Assembly: GCA_902462065.1 (NCBI GenBank)
Contig: CABQAK010000028.1
Coordinates: 1 to 32,567, forward strand
Origin: an uncultured Collinsella sp.
Lineage (GTDB): Bacteria; Actinomycetota; Coriobacteriia; Coriobacteriales; Coriobacteriaceae
DNA length: 32,567 bases
Direction of reading: 5' to 3'
The notes beneath the pieces are model-generated. The model saw only the letters and a program-made list of their open reading frames with translations. It searched no databases and was not told the origin of the DNA. This document shows positions 1-7,304 of this stretch, piece after piece. Positions within the stretch are counted from its first letter, which is position 1. Every line of letters begins with the position of its first letter. Both the position numbers and the translations under genes were made by a program.

Positions 1-398
1 GGCTGCTCGAGCCCGGGCAACGTCACGCGCCCCACGCCCACGCCGCCATCGACGGAAACTTCCGATTCGCGCGCGGGCACGTCCTTGCCGCCCGCAGCAC
101 CCGTGCCCGACCCCGCATGTTCCACGCGCGCGTACACAAGCACGCCGTCGGTCACATCGGCATCGTCGCCTGCGTCCTTTCGCACGGCGCACTGGGCGCA
201 CCCCTCGCCGATGCATGCGTCGATCACGTTCGCCTCGACGGGCAGCCCGCCGGGGGTGACGATCGACACGAGGCCGACAGGCTTTCGTGACAAGAGCATC
301 TCGCAGGCTGCCTTCGCCGCGAGCGCGGCGCAGCTCCCCGTGGTGTAGCCGCAGCGCAGGCGGGTCGTCCCGGTATATATGTAATGCTCGAAGGCCAC
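1..398 (-). CDS. cbiD: Cobalt-precorrin-5B C1-methyltransferase CbiD, partial (N-terminal part)
   Basis: Methylates C1 of cobalt-precorrin-5B with S-adenosylmethionine in the anaerobic (early cobalt) cobalamin pathway, in the cytoplasm. Reading the minus strand from 398 gives an open frame to the window edge, about 132 residues; the C-terminal two thirds lie outside. The diagnostic CbiD N-terminal motif is present (LRCGYTTGSCAALAAKAA, near residues 14-31), followed by a segment VSIVTPGGLPVEA and a Cys-containing stretch (CIGEGCAQCAVRKDAGDD), all as in the family. I chose the GTG at 398, which begins 2 nt after the cobM stop and has a GGAAGG-like ribosome site inside the end of cobM. The spacing indicates translational coupling in one operon with cobM. 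The family call is secure; the exact start is less so. Confidence 0.9.
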   Translation of the reverse strand, partial: MAFEHYIYTGTTRLRCGYTTGSCAALAAKAACEMLLSRKPVGLVSIVTPGGLPVEANVIDACIGEGCAQCAVRKDAGDDADVTDGVLVYARVEHAGSGTGAAGGKDVPARESEVSVDGGVGVGRVTLPGLEQ

Positions 399-399
399 G

Positions 400-1191
400 C
401 TAGCTGCTCGCCTTCCGATACCCCGTGGCAAACGAAGGGTCGTAAAGCTTGCTGCGCTCGTACGACTCCGTTTGCGCGCCGTTGTGCGAAAGCCCGCCGC
501 GAGCTCCGAGCACGCGGCCCACCACCACGAGCGCCGTGCGGTCGATGCCCTCTCGCGCGCCCGCGTCGGCGAGCGTGCCCACTGTGCATCGCACCACGCG
601 CTCCTCAGGCCAGGTCGCCTTGTACACGAGCGCGGCCGGCTCGTCGGAGCTGCGGCCCGCGGCCAAAAGCTCGGCGGAAAGCTCGGCGAGCATACCCGAG
701 CTCAGGAAGATGACCATAGTCGAGCCACTTTCCGCCATGGTGCGCATGCCCTCGCCCGCGGGCATGGGGGTACGTCCGGAAAGCCGCGTGATCACGACCG
801 ACTGGCTGATTCCCGGCAGCGTGTATTCCTGGCGAAGCGCCGCCGCGGCACCGCAAAAGCTCGACACGCCGGGCACCACCTCGTAGTCCACGCCGCGCGC
901 GTCGAGCGCGTCCATCTGCTCCTGGATGGCGCCGTACAGGCACGGGTCGCCCGTGTGCAGGCGCACCACTTCCTCGCCCCGCGCATCTGCCGCGCACATC
1001 ACGTCGAGCACTTCCTCCAAGGTCATGTGCGCGCTGTCGTAGACGATGCAGGATTCCTTGCACTCAGCGAGCAGCTCGGGGTTCACAAGGCTTCCCGCCC
1101 AAACGACCACGTCGGCTGCGCGCAGAAGGCGCGCCCCGCGCAGCGTGATAAGGTCGGCGGCGCCCGAGCCTGCGCCAACGATATGAATCAT
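400..1191 (-). CDS. cobM: Precorrin-4/cobalt-precorrin-4 C11-methyltransferase (CobM/CbiF)
   Basis: Transfers a methyl group from S-adenosylmethionine to C11 of (cobalt-)precorrin-4 during corrin ring synthesis. The 263-residue length matches the family. Visible motifs are the N-terminal tetrapyrrole methylase loop (IHIVGAGSGAADLITLRGA, residues 2-20), the HTGDPCLYGAIQEQ segment near residue 100, the EVVPGVSSFCGAAAAL block, and the CbiF-type ITRLSGRTPMPAGE. The reading frame extends upstream, but the ATG at 1191 fits the family N-terminus and has a GGGAAGG ribosome site 8-9 nt upstream. It is followed 1 nt later by cbiD. Because the neighbours are CbiD and a CbiK-type chelatase, the anaerobic substrate (cobalt-precorrin-4) is the more likely one. 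The gene is divergent from the riboswitch-led operon. Confidence 0.93.
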   Translation of the reverse strand: MIHIVGAGSGAADLITLRGARLLRAADVVVWAGSLVNPELLAECKESCIVYDSAHMTLEEVLDVMCAADARGEEVVRLHTGDPCLYGAIQEQMDALDARGVDYEVVPGVSSFCGAAAALRQEYTLPGISQSVVITRLSGRTPMPAGEGMRTMAESGSTMVIFLSSGMLAELSAELLAAGRSSDEPAALVYKATWPEERVVRCTVGTLADAGAREGIDRTALVVVGRVLGARGGLSHNGAQTESYERSKLYDPSFATGYRKASS

Positions 1192-1322
1192 CCGAGCCTT
1201 CCCTTCCCGTTTCTCATCGCAACCGTTTACGCCGCCCTTCGCGCGGCGGGCAAAACACGGCGCCTGCGGCGGCAATCGGCGCAAATACGCAGGCAGGAGG
1301 CACAATGCCGCCCGCCCTGGCT

Positions 1323-1351
1323 TTGACACGTTCACAAGTGCCCACTATCAT
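1323..1351 (+). promoter_or_regulatory. Sigma-70-type promoter for the riboswitch-led cbiK operon
   Basis: A consensus -35 box TTGACA (1323-1328) is separated by exactly 17 nt from a -10 box TATCAT (1346-1351). Transcription would begin near 1358, about 20 nt before the cobalamin riboswitch, giving an untranslated leader of roughly 290 nt. This is the best promoter match in the left part of the window. Confidence 0.7.
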
Positions 1352-1377
1352 AGTAAAAGTTTCGGCAACGAGCATAT

Positions 1378-1525
1378 GACAATCGGATAAAAGGAAATGA
1401 CCGGCGCGGCGCCCGCACAGCCCGCGCTGGCTTGCGGAGGGAACCAGGTGGGAATCCTGGGCAAGGGACATTACTGTATAGGACGCGCGGGCGAACCGCC
1501 TCGCGCCCCAAGCCAGACTGCTTCG
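1378..1525 (+). ncRNA. Cobalamin (AdoCbl-type) riboswitch
   Basis: The leader carries the ordered conserved blocks of the cobalamin riboswitch: ATAAAAGGAAA (about 1387-1397), the core GGGAACCAGGTGGGAATCC (1439-1457), the ACATTACTGTA block (about 1468-1478) and a B12-box-like AAGCCAGACTGC (1509-1520). In known examples, binding of a cobalamin lowers expression of synthesis or uptake genes. Here it sits between a strong promoter and the exported CbiK-like gene, so the whole plus-strand chelatase/transporter operon is likely repressed when B12 is plentiful. Boundaries are approximate. The downstream stretch 1526-1649 would hold the expression platform; it contains a GCCGG/CCGGC hairpin at 1615-1628 just before the ribosome site and a CGACA/TGTCG pair before it, which could switch access to the Shine-Dalgarno at 1634-1642. 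Confidence 0.85.
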
Positions 1526-1649
1526 CCTTTTCCTCACGGCATCGCCGTGGCGTTAGCTCCTTGTGAACCCCGAGGGGTGCGCTTTTCTTTCGCTTGTGCC
1601 GACAAGCAACTGTCGCCGGGGGACCGGCAAACCGAGGAAAGGAAAAACC

Positions 1650-2576
1650 ATGTCCGACCAGATGTCACGCCGCGGCTTCATGGGCGCCGCAGCAACCGGA
1701 GCCGTCGCGCTCGCCGGAGTCGCGCTCGCGGGCTGCTCCAACACCTCCGCGAGTTCCGAGAAATCGAGTGAAAAGGAGAAGGCCGTGAAGCCGGTCATCC
1801 TCGTCACGAGCTTCGGCACGAGCTACAACGACTCGCGCCACATCACCATCGGCGCCATCGAAGACGCTATCCGCGAGAAGTACTGGCAGGACTACGACAT
1901 CCGCCGCGCCTTCACCGCGCAGATCATCATCGACAAGCTGAAGAAGCGCGACGGCATCACGATCGACAACATGACCGAGGCGCTCGACCGCTGCGTGGAA
2001 GACGGCGTGAAGGAAATCGTCGTGCAGCCGACGCATCTCATGGGCGGCCTGGAATACACCGACGTGAAAGACGAGCTCGACAAGTACGCCGACAAGTTCG
2101 ATAAGATCTCGCTCGGCGACCCGCTGCTCACCTCCGACGACGACTACAAGAAGGTGGCCGCAGCCATTAAGGAGAACATGGCGTCCTTCGACGACGGCAA
2201 GACGGCGCTGTGCCTCATGGGCCACGGCACCGAAGCCGATTCCAACGCCGACTATGCCAAGATGCAGGAAGTGTTCAAGAACGAGGGCTTGACGCAGTTC
2301 TTCGTCGGCACTGTCGAGGCTGAACCGACCTGCGAGGATGTTATCGCCGCCGCGAGCGCCGCAGGGTACAAGAAGGCCGTGCTCGCGCCGTTCATGGTGG
2401 TCGCGGGCGACCACGCGAACAACGACATGGCAGACGAGACCGACCCCGACAGCTGGGCTGCGAAGTTCGTGGCCGCCGGCTTCGAAGTGACGTGCCTGCT
2501 CCAGGGTCTGGGACAGAACGTCGCGGTCGACGACATCTACGTCTCACACGTGGACGACGCCATCGCCAAGCTGTAA
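1650..2576 (+). CDS. cbiK: Exported lipoprotein sirohydrochlorin cobaltochelatase, CbiK family
   Basis: CbiK enzymes insert Co2+ into sirohydrochlorin (some accept Fe2+). This 308-residue protein begins with a twin-arginine signal (SRRGFMGA, residues 6-13) running into a lipobox LAGC with Cys29, so it should be exported folded and anchored outside the membrane. The mature part shows the family opening VILVTSFGTSYNDSR (about 49-63), a QPTHL segment (His129), and the two active-site histidines in LMGHGTEA (His192) and VAGDHANNDM (His255). The start at 1650 has a GAGGAAAGG ribosome site at 1634-1642. It is the first gene after the cobalamin riboswitch. An exported chelatase cannot feed the cytoplasmic corrin pathway directly, so its true job may be handling of extracellular metal or tetrapyrrole, as proposed for the periplasmic CbiK of Desulfovibrio. 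Family assignment is strong, physiological substrate unsure. Confidence 0.88.
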   Translation: MSDQMSRRGFMGAAATGAVALAGVALAGCSNTSASSEKSSEKEKAVKPVILVTSFGTSYNDSRHITIGAIEDAIREKYWQDYDIRRAFTAQIIIDKLKKRDGITIDNMTEALDRCVEDGVKEIVVQPTHLMGGLEYTDVKDELDKYADKFDKISLGDPLLTSDDDYKKVAAAIKENMASFDDGKTALCLMGHGTEADSNADYAKMQEVFKNEGLTQFFVGTVEAEPTCEDVIAAASAAGYKKAVLAPFMVVAGDHANNDMADETDPDSWAAKFVAAGFEVTCLLQGLGQNVAVDDIYVSHVDDAIAKL

Positions 2577-2585
2577 ACTCGCCGC

Positions 2586-2658
2586 GCACGGGGGCACCGG
2601 TCGCGTCCCCGTGCAACGGGCATGCGCCTTCCCCGACCGACGGCGCATGCCCGTTGCA
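2586..2658 (+). promoter_or_regulatory. Two overlapping, mutually exclusive hairpins between cbiK and the next gene
   Basis: A GCACGGGG (2586-2593)/CCCCGTGC (2607-2614) hairpin overlaps the left arm of a 17-bp perfect inverted repeat (2612-2628 with 2642-2658, 13-nt loop). Both cannot form fully at once. No U-run follows, so a simple intrinsic terminator is unlikely; an RNA processing or stability element that sets the ratio of chelatase to transporter is a possibility. Confidence 0.5.
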
Positions 2659-2720
2659 TTCGCATCCCGCCCGCCCACCGCACGGCGCGGGCGGTCGAAG
2701 CGATTGAAAGGAACCCCTCC

Positions 2721-3254
2721 ATGTTGAAGAAAACCCTCGCCTTCGCCCTGTCGGCGGCGCTTTTCGCGTTCTCGCTCGCCGGCTGCGGCGGAAATTCAAT
2801 CGACAACGCAAAGACAAGCGATGCCGATTCCCAGGAAAAGACCGAACAGGCGGCCGATGCGCCCGAGGGCGCAAGCGCTGCCCCCATCACCGCCGACAAG
2901 GTGGCCGACGGCACCTATCCGATCACCGTAGATTCCAGCTCGAACATGTTCAGGATTGTGGACGCCCAGCTCATCGTGGAAAACGGCTCCATGCACTGCG
3001 TGATGACACTTTCCGGCACGGGCTACGGCAAGCTCTTCATGGGCACGGGTGAAGAGGCTGCCGCCGCGAGCGAGGCCGACTTCATCCCCTATGTGGAAAA
3101 CGCGGAAGGCAAGTACACCTACGACGTGCCCGTTGATGCGCTCGACGAGGACACCGCCTGCGCCGCGTGGAGCATTAGAAGGGAGCGGTGGTACGACCGC
3201 ACGCTCGTATTCGAATCCGCCGGCGTCGATCTGCGCGCCGACGCACTGAAGTAA
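2721..3254 (+). CDS. Small lipoprotein with a beta-rich domain shared with the next gene
   Basis: A 177-residue protein with a lipoprotein signal: charged MLKKTLAF, a hydrophobic stretch, and lipobox LAGC with Cys22. A low-complexity Asp/Glu/Lys/Ala linker follows to about residue 60, then one globular domain starting ADGTYPITVDSSSNMFR, with alternating hydrophobic residues typical of a beta-sandwich, and ending in YDRTLVFESAGV. This domain aligns by eye with residues 50-145 of the following substrate-binding protein, including the shared pattern 'aromatic-x-VPV-x-LDEDxA' and the final 'Y-x-L-x-F-x-S' strand. The ATG at 2721 has a GAAAGGA site 8-14 nt upstream. The gene lies in the riboswitch-controlled operon, 4 nt before the binding protein, so a role in capturing or handing over the transported ligand is inferred. 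I do not recognise a named family. Confidence 0.75.
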   Translation: MLKKTLAFALSAALFAFSLAGCGGNSIDNAKTSDADSQEKTEQAADAPEGASAAPITADKVADGTYPITVDSSSNMFRIVDAQLIVENGSMHCVMTLSGTGYGKLFMGTGEEAAAASEADFIPYVENAEGKYTYDVPVDALDEDTACAAWSIRRERWYDRTLVFESAGVDLRADALK

Positions 3255-3258
3255 CGCC

Positions 3259-4830
3259 ATGCGGTCGATTCTTCCCAAGGGGGAAAACAGGAAGCGCCGC
3301 AGCATCGCGGCGCGCGCGATCGCCTGCGTTCTCGTCGCCCTGCTCGCGCTTCCCTTCGCGGGGTGCAGTACGAGCCCGAACGCGACCGGTGCCACGGCGG
3401 GCTCTCAGGAATACACTGTGAGCGTCTCGCTTTCCGGCGGGTCAGGGCGCGCAAGCATCGCCTCACCAACCACAATTGTGAAGGATGGCGACACCTACAC
3501 CGCGACCATCACCTGGTCGAGTTCGAACTACGACAAGATGACCGTCGACGGCGTGGACTACGCGCCCGTAAACGATGGCGGTAACTCCACGTTCGAGATA
3601 CCCGTCACGCTCGACGAGGACATCGCCGTGTCGGCCGAGACCGTCGCCATGTCGACGCCGCACACCATCGACTACACGCTCTACTTCGACTCATCCACCA
3701 TGAAGGAGAAATCGGGCGACGATGCAAGCGGCGGCTCCCCTGCGGGAACGGCTTCAAGCGCCGCGGCCGACTTCCACAACGCTGATTTGGGCTGCGGCTG
3801 GGAGCCGACGGGGGCGCTTCAGCTTGAATACGCCAAGCACTTCACTGTCGACGAGTTCGAAGGCGGCTTGCGGCTTATCTGCGTTTCGAACGGGGAGCGC
3901 TTCCTCGTGGTGCCGCAAGATGCGAAGGTACCTGACGGGCTGAGCTCCGACATCGCGGTCATAAGGCGCCCCGCCGACAAGGTGTACCTCGTGTCGTCGG
4001 CGACGATGTGCCTGGTCGACGCGCTCGATGCGAACGACAATATCTTAATGTCGGGCACGAAGGCCGACGATTGCTCGGTCGCGGGCTTCAAAAGCGCGCT
4101 CGAAAGTGGGGCGATCGCCTACGGCGGCAAGTACAGCGCGCCCGACTACGAGCGAATATCGGCCTCGGGCTGCACGCTCGCCATCGAGAACACCATGATC
4201 AACCACACGCCCGATGTGAAGGAAAAGCTGCAGAAGCTCGGGCTCGTCGTGCTCACCGAACAGTCGTCGAGCGAGCCCGAAGCACTCGGGCGCGTCGAGT
4301 GGATTAAGCTTTTCGGCGTCCTGTTCGACAAGGAAGACGAGGCCGCGCACCTGTTCAACGAGCAGAAGGCCCGCGTCGAGCAAACGTCGGGGCTCGCGTC
4401 GTCAGGTAAAACCGTGGCGTATTTCTACATTAACTCGAACGGGGCCGCCGTCACGCGGCGGGCGGGCGACTACGTGGCGCAGATGATCGAGCTTGCAGGC
4501 GGCAGCTACGCACTCGATGACGCGCAGACGGCGTCGACGTCAGGTTCGTCAGTAACGCTCGAAATGGAGCGCTTCTACGCGACGGCGAAGGATGCCGACA
4601 TCATCGTCTACAACGGCACCATCGACGAATCGGTTGCCACCTTGAACGACTTCGTAGGCAAAAACGCGCTATTGTCGCAGTTCAAAGCCGTGAAGAACGG
4701 CAACGTCTGGGTCACAAGCGCCGACATGTACCAGCAGATGACTTCTACCGCCGACATTATCGACGAGCTGCACGGGGCGTTCACCGGCGATGACGCGAGC
4801 GACTTCCATTATCTGAGGAAGCTCGGCTAG
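3259..4830 (+). CDS. ABC transporter substrate-binding lipoprotein (BtuF/FepB-like) with extra N-terminal beta domain
   Basis: The 523-residue protein is an exported lipoprotein (basic N-terminus, hydrophobic segment, lipobox FAGC with Cys35). It is far longer than the usual 300-360 residue binding proteins because an extra domain of about 95 residues (EYTVSVSLSGGSGRAS through YTLYFDSSTM) precedes the binding fold. The C-terminal part has features of the metal-chelate/cobalamin binding class: DKVYLVSSATMCLVDAL, a segment LGRVEWIKLFGVLFDKEDEA, AYFYINSNGAAV, and DADIIVYNGTIDE before the last helix. It would deliver a cobalamin, corrinoid, haem or siderophore-like ligand to the adjacent permease. 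The start lies 4 nt after the previous stop, with little Shine-Dalgarno, implying coupling. Cobalamin-riboswitch control favours a corrinoid or cobalt-linked ligand, but iron tetrapyrroles are not excluded. Confidence 0.82.
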   Translation: MRSILPKGENRKRRSIAARAIACVLVALLALPFAGCSTSPNATGATAGSQEYTVSVSLSGGSGRASIASPTTIVKDGDTYTATITWSSSNYDKMTVDGVDYAPVNDGGNSTFEIPVTLDEDIAVSAETVAMSTPHTIDYTLYFDSSTMKEKSGDDASGGSPAGTASSAAADFHNADLGCGWEPTGALQLEYAKHFTVDEFEGGLRLICVSNGERFLVVPQDAKVPDGLSSDIAVIRRPADKVYLVSSATMCLVDALDANDNILMSGTKADDCSVAGFKSALESGAIAYGGKYSAPDYERISASGCTLAIENTMINHTPDVKEKLQKLGLVVLTEQSSSEPEALGRVEWIKLFGVLFDKEDEAAHLFNEQKARVEQTSGLASSGKTVAYFYINSNGAAVTRRAGDYVAQMIELAGGSYALDDAQTASTSGSSVTLEMERFYATAKDADIIVYNGTIDESVATLNDFVGKNALLSQFKAVKNGNVWVTSADMYQQMTSTADIIDELHGAFTGDDASDFHYLRKLG

Positions 4831-4834
4831 CGCC

Positions 4835-5875
4835 ATGAGAAGCCGGCTTTCCATGACATACGACGAATCGGGGCGCGCCGCGCGGTGTCGCGTCGTGACG
4901 GCGCTGCTCGCTGTTGCCCTCATCGTGCTCGTCGGGGTCAACCTGTGCATCGGGAGCGTGCTCGTACCCGCAGACCACATCCCCGGCATCCTTTCGGGCG
5001 GCGCGGCCAATTCCATGGAAAGCCAGGTCATCTGGGAGATTCGCCTGCCGCGCGTGCTTTCAGCCGTGCTTCTCGGCGGGGCACTTTCGCTCTCCGGGTT
5101 CCTGCTGCAGACGTTTTTCAACAACCCCATCGCCGACCCGTTCATCTTGGGCGTCTCCTCGGGCGCAAAGTTCGTCGTCGCACTTACGATGATCGTACTT
5201 CTGGGCGCGAACCAGGCCATGTCCTCGCCGGCCATGGTGGCCGCAGCGTTTCTGGGCTCGCTTATCACCATCGGCTTCGTGCTCCTCATCGCACGGCGCA
5301 TAAGTTCCATGGCCATGCTCATCGTGGCGGGCGTCATGGTGGGATACATCTGCTCGGCGGCGACGAACTTCCTCATCGCCTTCGCCGACGACCAGTCCAT
5401 CGTGAACCTGCACAACTGGTCTTTGGGTAGCTTCTCGGGTTCGAGCTGGGACGACGTCGCGGTCATCGCGGTCGTGGTGATCACCGTGAGCGCATGCGTA
5501 TTCGCGATATCGAAGCCCCTTTCCGCCTTCCAGCTGGGAGAAGCCTACGCGAAAAGCGTCGGCGTGAACGTCGCACGCTTCCGCGTGGTGCTCGTCCTTC
5601 TAGCGAGCATGCTTTCCGCCTGCGTGACCGCGTTCGCTGGTCCGGTGTCGTTCGTAGGCATCGCAGTTCCGCATCTCGTGAAGTCGGCGCTGAAGTCGTC
5701 GAAGCCCATCCGCGTGATTCCTGCGTGCTTCTTGGGAGGCGCCATCTTCTGCGCGGGCTGCGATTTGATCGCGCGCACGCTGTTCTCTCCCGTCGAGCTT
5801 TCCATCAGCGCCGTCACCGCCATCTTCGGCGCGCCGGTGGTTATCGCACTCATGTTGAAGAAGCGGGTGAGGTAG
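4835..5875 (+). CDS. FecCD/BtuC-type ABC transporter permease
   Basis: A 346-residue polytopic membrane protein of the FecCD family that forms the translocation channel for siderophores, haem or cobalamin. About nine or ten hydrophobic segments are visible, starting VTALLAVALIVLVGVNLCIG (residues 22-41). Family signatures include IWEIRLPRVLSAVLLGGALS, NNPIADPFILGVSSGAKF, and the cytoplasmic coupling-helix region GEAYAKSVGVNV followed by AFAGPVSFVGIAVPHLVK. The ATG at 4835 repeats the 4-nt spacing of the gene before it; an in-frame ATG at 4853 is an alternative. The stop is directly followed by the ATPase start. It is the single permease of the operon and would act as a homodimer. Confidence 0.93.
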   Translation: MRSRLSMTYDESGRAARCRVVTALLAVALIVLVGVNLCIGSVLVPADHIPGILSGGAANSMESQVIWEIRLPRVLSAVLLGGALSLSGFLLQTFFNNPIADPFILGVSSGAKFVVALTMIVLLGANQAMSSPAMVAAAFLGSLITIGFVLLIARRISSMAMLIVAGVMVGYICSAATNFLIAFADDQSIVNLHNWSLGSFSGSSWDDVAVIAVVVITVSACVFAISKPLSAFQLGEAYAKSVGVNVARFRVVLVLLASMLSACVTAFAGPVSFVGIAVPHLVKSALKSSKPIRVIPACFLGGAIFCAGCDLIARTLFSPVELSISAVTAIFGAPVVIALMLKKRVR

Positions 5876-7192
5876 ATGGGGGAATTCGTGCCGCGGCCCA
5901 AAACGCTCGAAGGGGACATTCCATGCTTAGACAGTCCTGAGCTTGCACGAAAGCGCCAGAAGGCACTTTCGGCTCGTGCGGAACTGCGCGCGGAACATCT
6001 CCTCCGAGCGGAGTCGAACCTCGAAACCCCGGTCGAAACGCAGGCTGACGGAGCGCCGCTTTTCCGCATAAGCGACCTGTCGGCGGGCTACGACAAGAAG
6101 GCCGTAGTCGAAGGCGTCGATCTGGAGGTTCGCGCGGGCGACGTCGTGGCGCTCATCGGGCCGAACGGCTCGGGCAAGTCGACCATCTTGAAAACCATCA
6201 CACGCCATCTTGCACCGCTTGCCGGCGCGGTCGAGCTCGACGGGCGGGAGATTTCCCGATGGAAGACGGCGGAGTTCGCAAGGAACCTTGCCGTTATGCT
6301 GACAGATCGCCCCCGGACCGAGCTCCTCGCCTGCCGCGATATCGTAGAGGCGGGAAGGCATCCCTACACCGGGCGAATGGGCACACTCTCGCCCGACGAC
6401 CATAGTCGGGTCGATGAGGCCATGAAAACCGCACATGTGGAAGAGCTCGCCGAGCGCGACTTCATGCAGATAAGCGACGGGCAACGCCAACGCGTCATGC
6501 TCGCACGCGCCATCGCGCAGGATCCGCGTGTGCTCGTGCTCGACGAGCCCACGTCGTATCTCGATATCCGCTACCAGATCGACCTGCTGCGAATACTTCG
6601 CCACCTTGCGAAATCGCGGAATGTGGCTGTCATCATGTCCATCCACGAACTCGAGCTCGCGCAGAAAAGCGCCGACAAGGTGATTTGCGTGAGGGACGGC
6701 CGGGTCTTCCGCGCCGGCGCACCCGAGGACATATTCACGCGCGAGACGATTGGCAAGCTCTACGGCCTTCAACATGGCACCTTCAACGAGCGCTTCGGCA
6801 GCGTGGAAATTGGGCGCCCGCACGGCGATGCGCACACGTTCGTCATCGCCGGCGCAGGTACGGGGTCGGCTGTGTTTCGCCAGCTCATCCGGCAGGGCAA
6901 GGCGTTCTACGCGGGCGTTCTGCACGAAGGGGACATCGACTGCGAGCTCGCGCGCGACCTGGCGACGGAATGCGTGGCCGAGCGCGCCTTCGAGCCGATC
7001 GGGGATAAAACCATAGCCCGCGCCAAAGAGCTCCTCGTCCACTGCGCGCGCCTTATCGTGTGCCCCGCCGCCTTCGGCACCATAAACGCCCGCAACGCAG
7101 AGCTCGTCGAGTTCGCACGCTCGCATGGTATCGAGGTCATGCAAGCGTGCGAAGGCGCATCGGAGGATTCCCATTTGGAGTGGGAAGGATAA
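5876..7192 (+). CDS. ABC transporter ATPase (BtuD/FecE class) with N- and C-terminal extensions
   Basis: Powers the adjacent FecCD-type permease. The core has Walker A GPNGSGKST (95-103), an atypical signature ISDGQRQRV (199-207, normally LSGGQ), Walker B VLVLDEPTSYLD (219-230) and H-loop His257. The usual Q-loop position reads AVMLTDRPRTE, with no clear glutamine. At 438 residues it is much longer than the usual 250-270: about 60 residues precede the ATPase domain, and residues 318-438 form a second domain with a nucleotide-binding-like start FVIAGAGTGSAVFRQLI and further blocks YAGVLHEGDIDCELA and EPIGDKTIARAKELL. I believe similar tails occur in some archaeal BtuD proteins, but cannot check. 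The start abuts the permease stop with no gap, so translation is coupled. Confidence 0.88.
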   Translation: MGEFVPRPKTLEGDIPCLDSPELARKRQKALSARAELRAEHLLRAESNLETPVETQADGAPLFRISDLSAGYDKKAVVEGVDLEVRAGDVVALIGPNGSGKSTILKTITRHLAPLAGAVELDGREISRWKTAEFARNLAVMLTDRPRTELLACRDIVEAGRHPYTGRMGTLSPDDHSRVDEAMKTAHVEELAERDFMQISDGQRQRVMLARAIAQDPRVLVLDEPTSYLDIRYQIDLLRILRHLAKSRNVAVIMSIHELELAQKSADKVICVRDGRVFRAGAPEDIFTRETIGKLYGLQHGTFNERFGSVEIGRPHGDAHTFVIAGAGTGSAVFRQLIRQGKAFYAGVLHEGDIDCELARDLATECVAERAFEPIGDKTIARAKELLVHCARLIVCPAAFGTINARNAELVEFARSHGIEVMQACEGASEDSHLEWEG

Positions 7193-7218
7193 ACTGGACT
7201 TTCTTTTAAGGATCCTCA

Positions 7219-7302
7219 GGCTACAGCTCCTACGCCGGCGAGGTCTACAAGGCGCCGGAGAACCTCGTGAACAGGTATTTCCACGCCGACGAGCCCAACT
7301 AG
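7219..7302 (+). pseudogene. IS3-family transposase (OrfB) remnant
   Basis: The 28 residues encoded here (starting GYSSYAGEVYKAPENL, then VNRYFHADEPN) match the well-known junction in IS3/IS150-type OrfB transposases between the helix-turn-helix part and the DDE integrase core, where 'APNLLxRDFxAxxPN' is normally followed by the catalytic domain. In-frame stops lie at 7207 (TAA) and 7300 (TAG), and no start or integrase core remains. It is a broken piece of a mobile element lying exactly between the cobalamin island and the TetR gene. Confidence 0.6.
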
Positions 7303-7304
7303 GC

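Noticed and set aside
472..1326. Long plus-strand open frame opposite cobM
   Set aside because: It is the antisense of cobM; its translation is rich in Arg/His/Ala with no recognisable motif, while the minus strand encodes a clear methyltransferase.
1192..1335. A second cobalamin riboswitch on the minus strand upstream of cobM
   Set aside because: A CAAAGCCAGG string near 1315-1325 resembles a B12 box, but the other conserved blocks are not found upstream of it on that strand.
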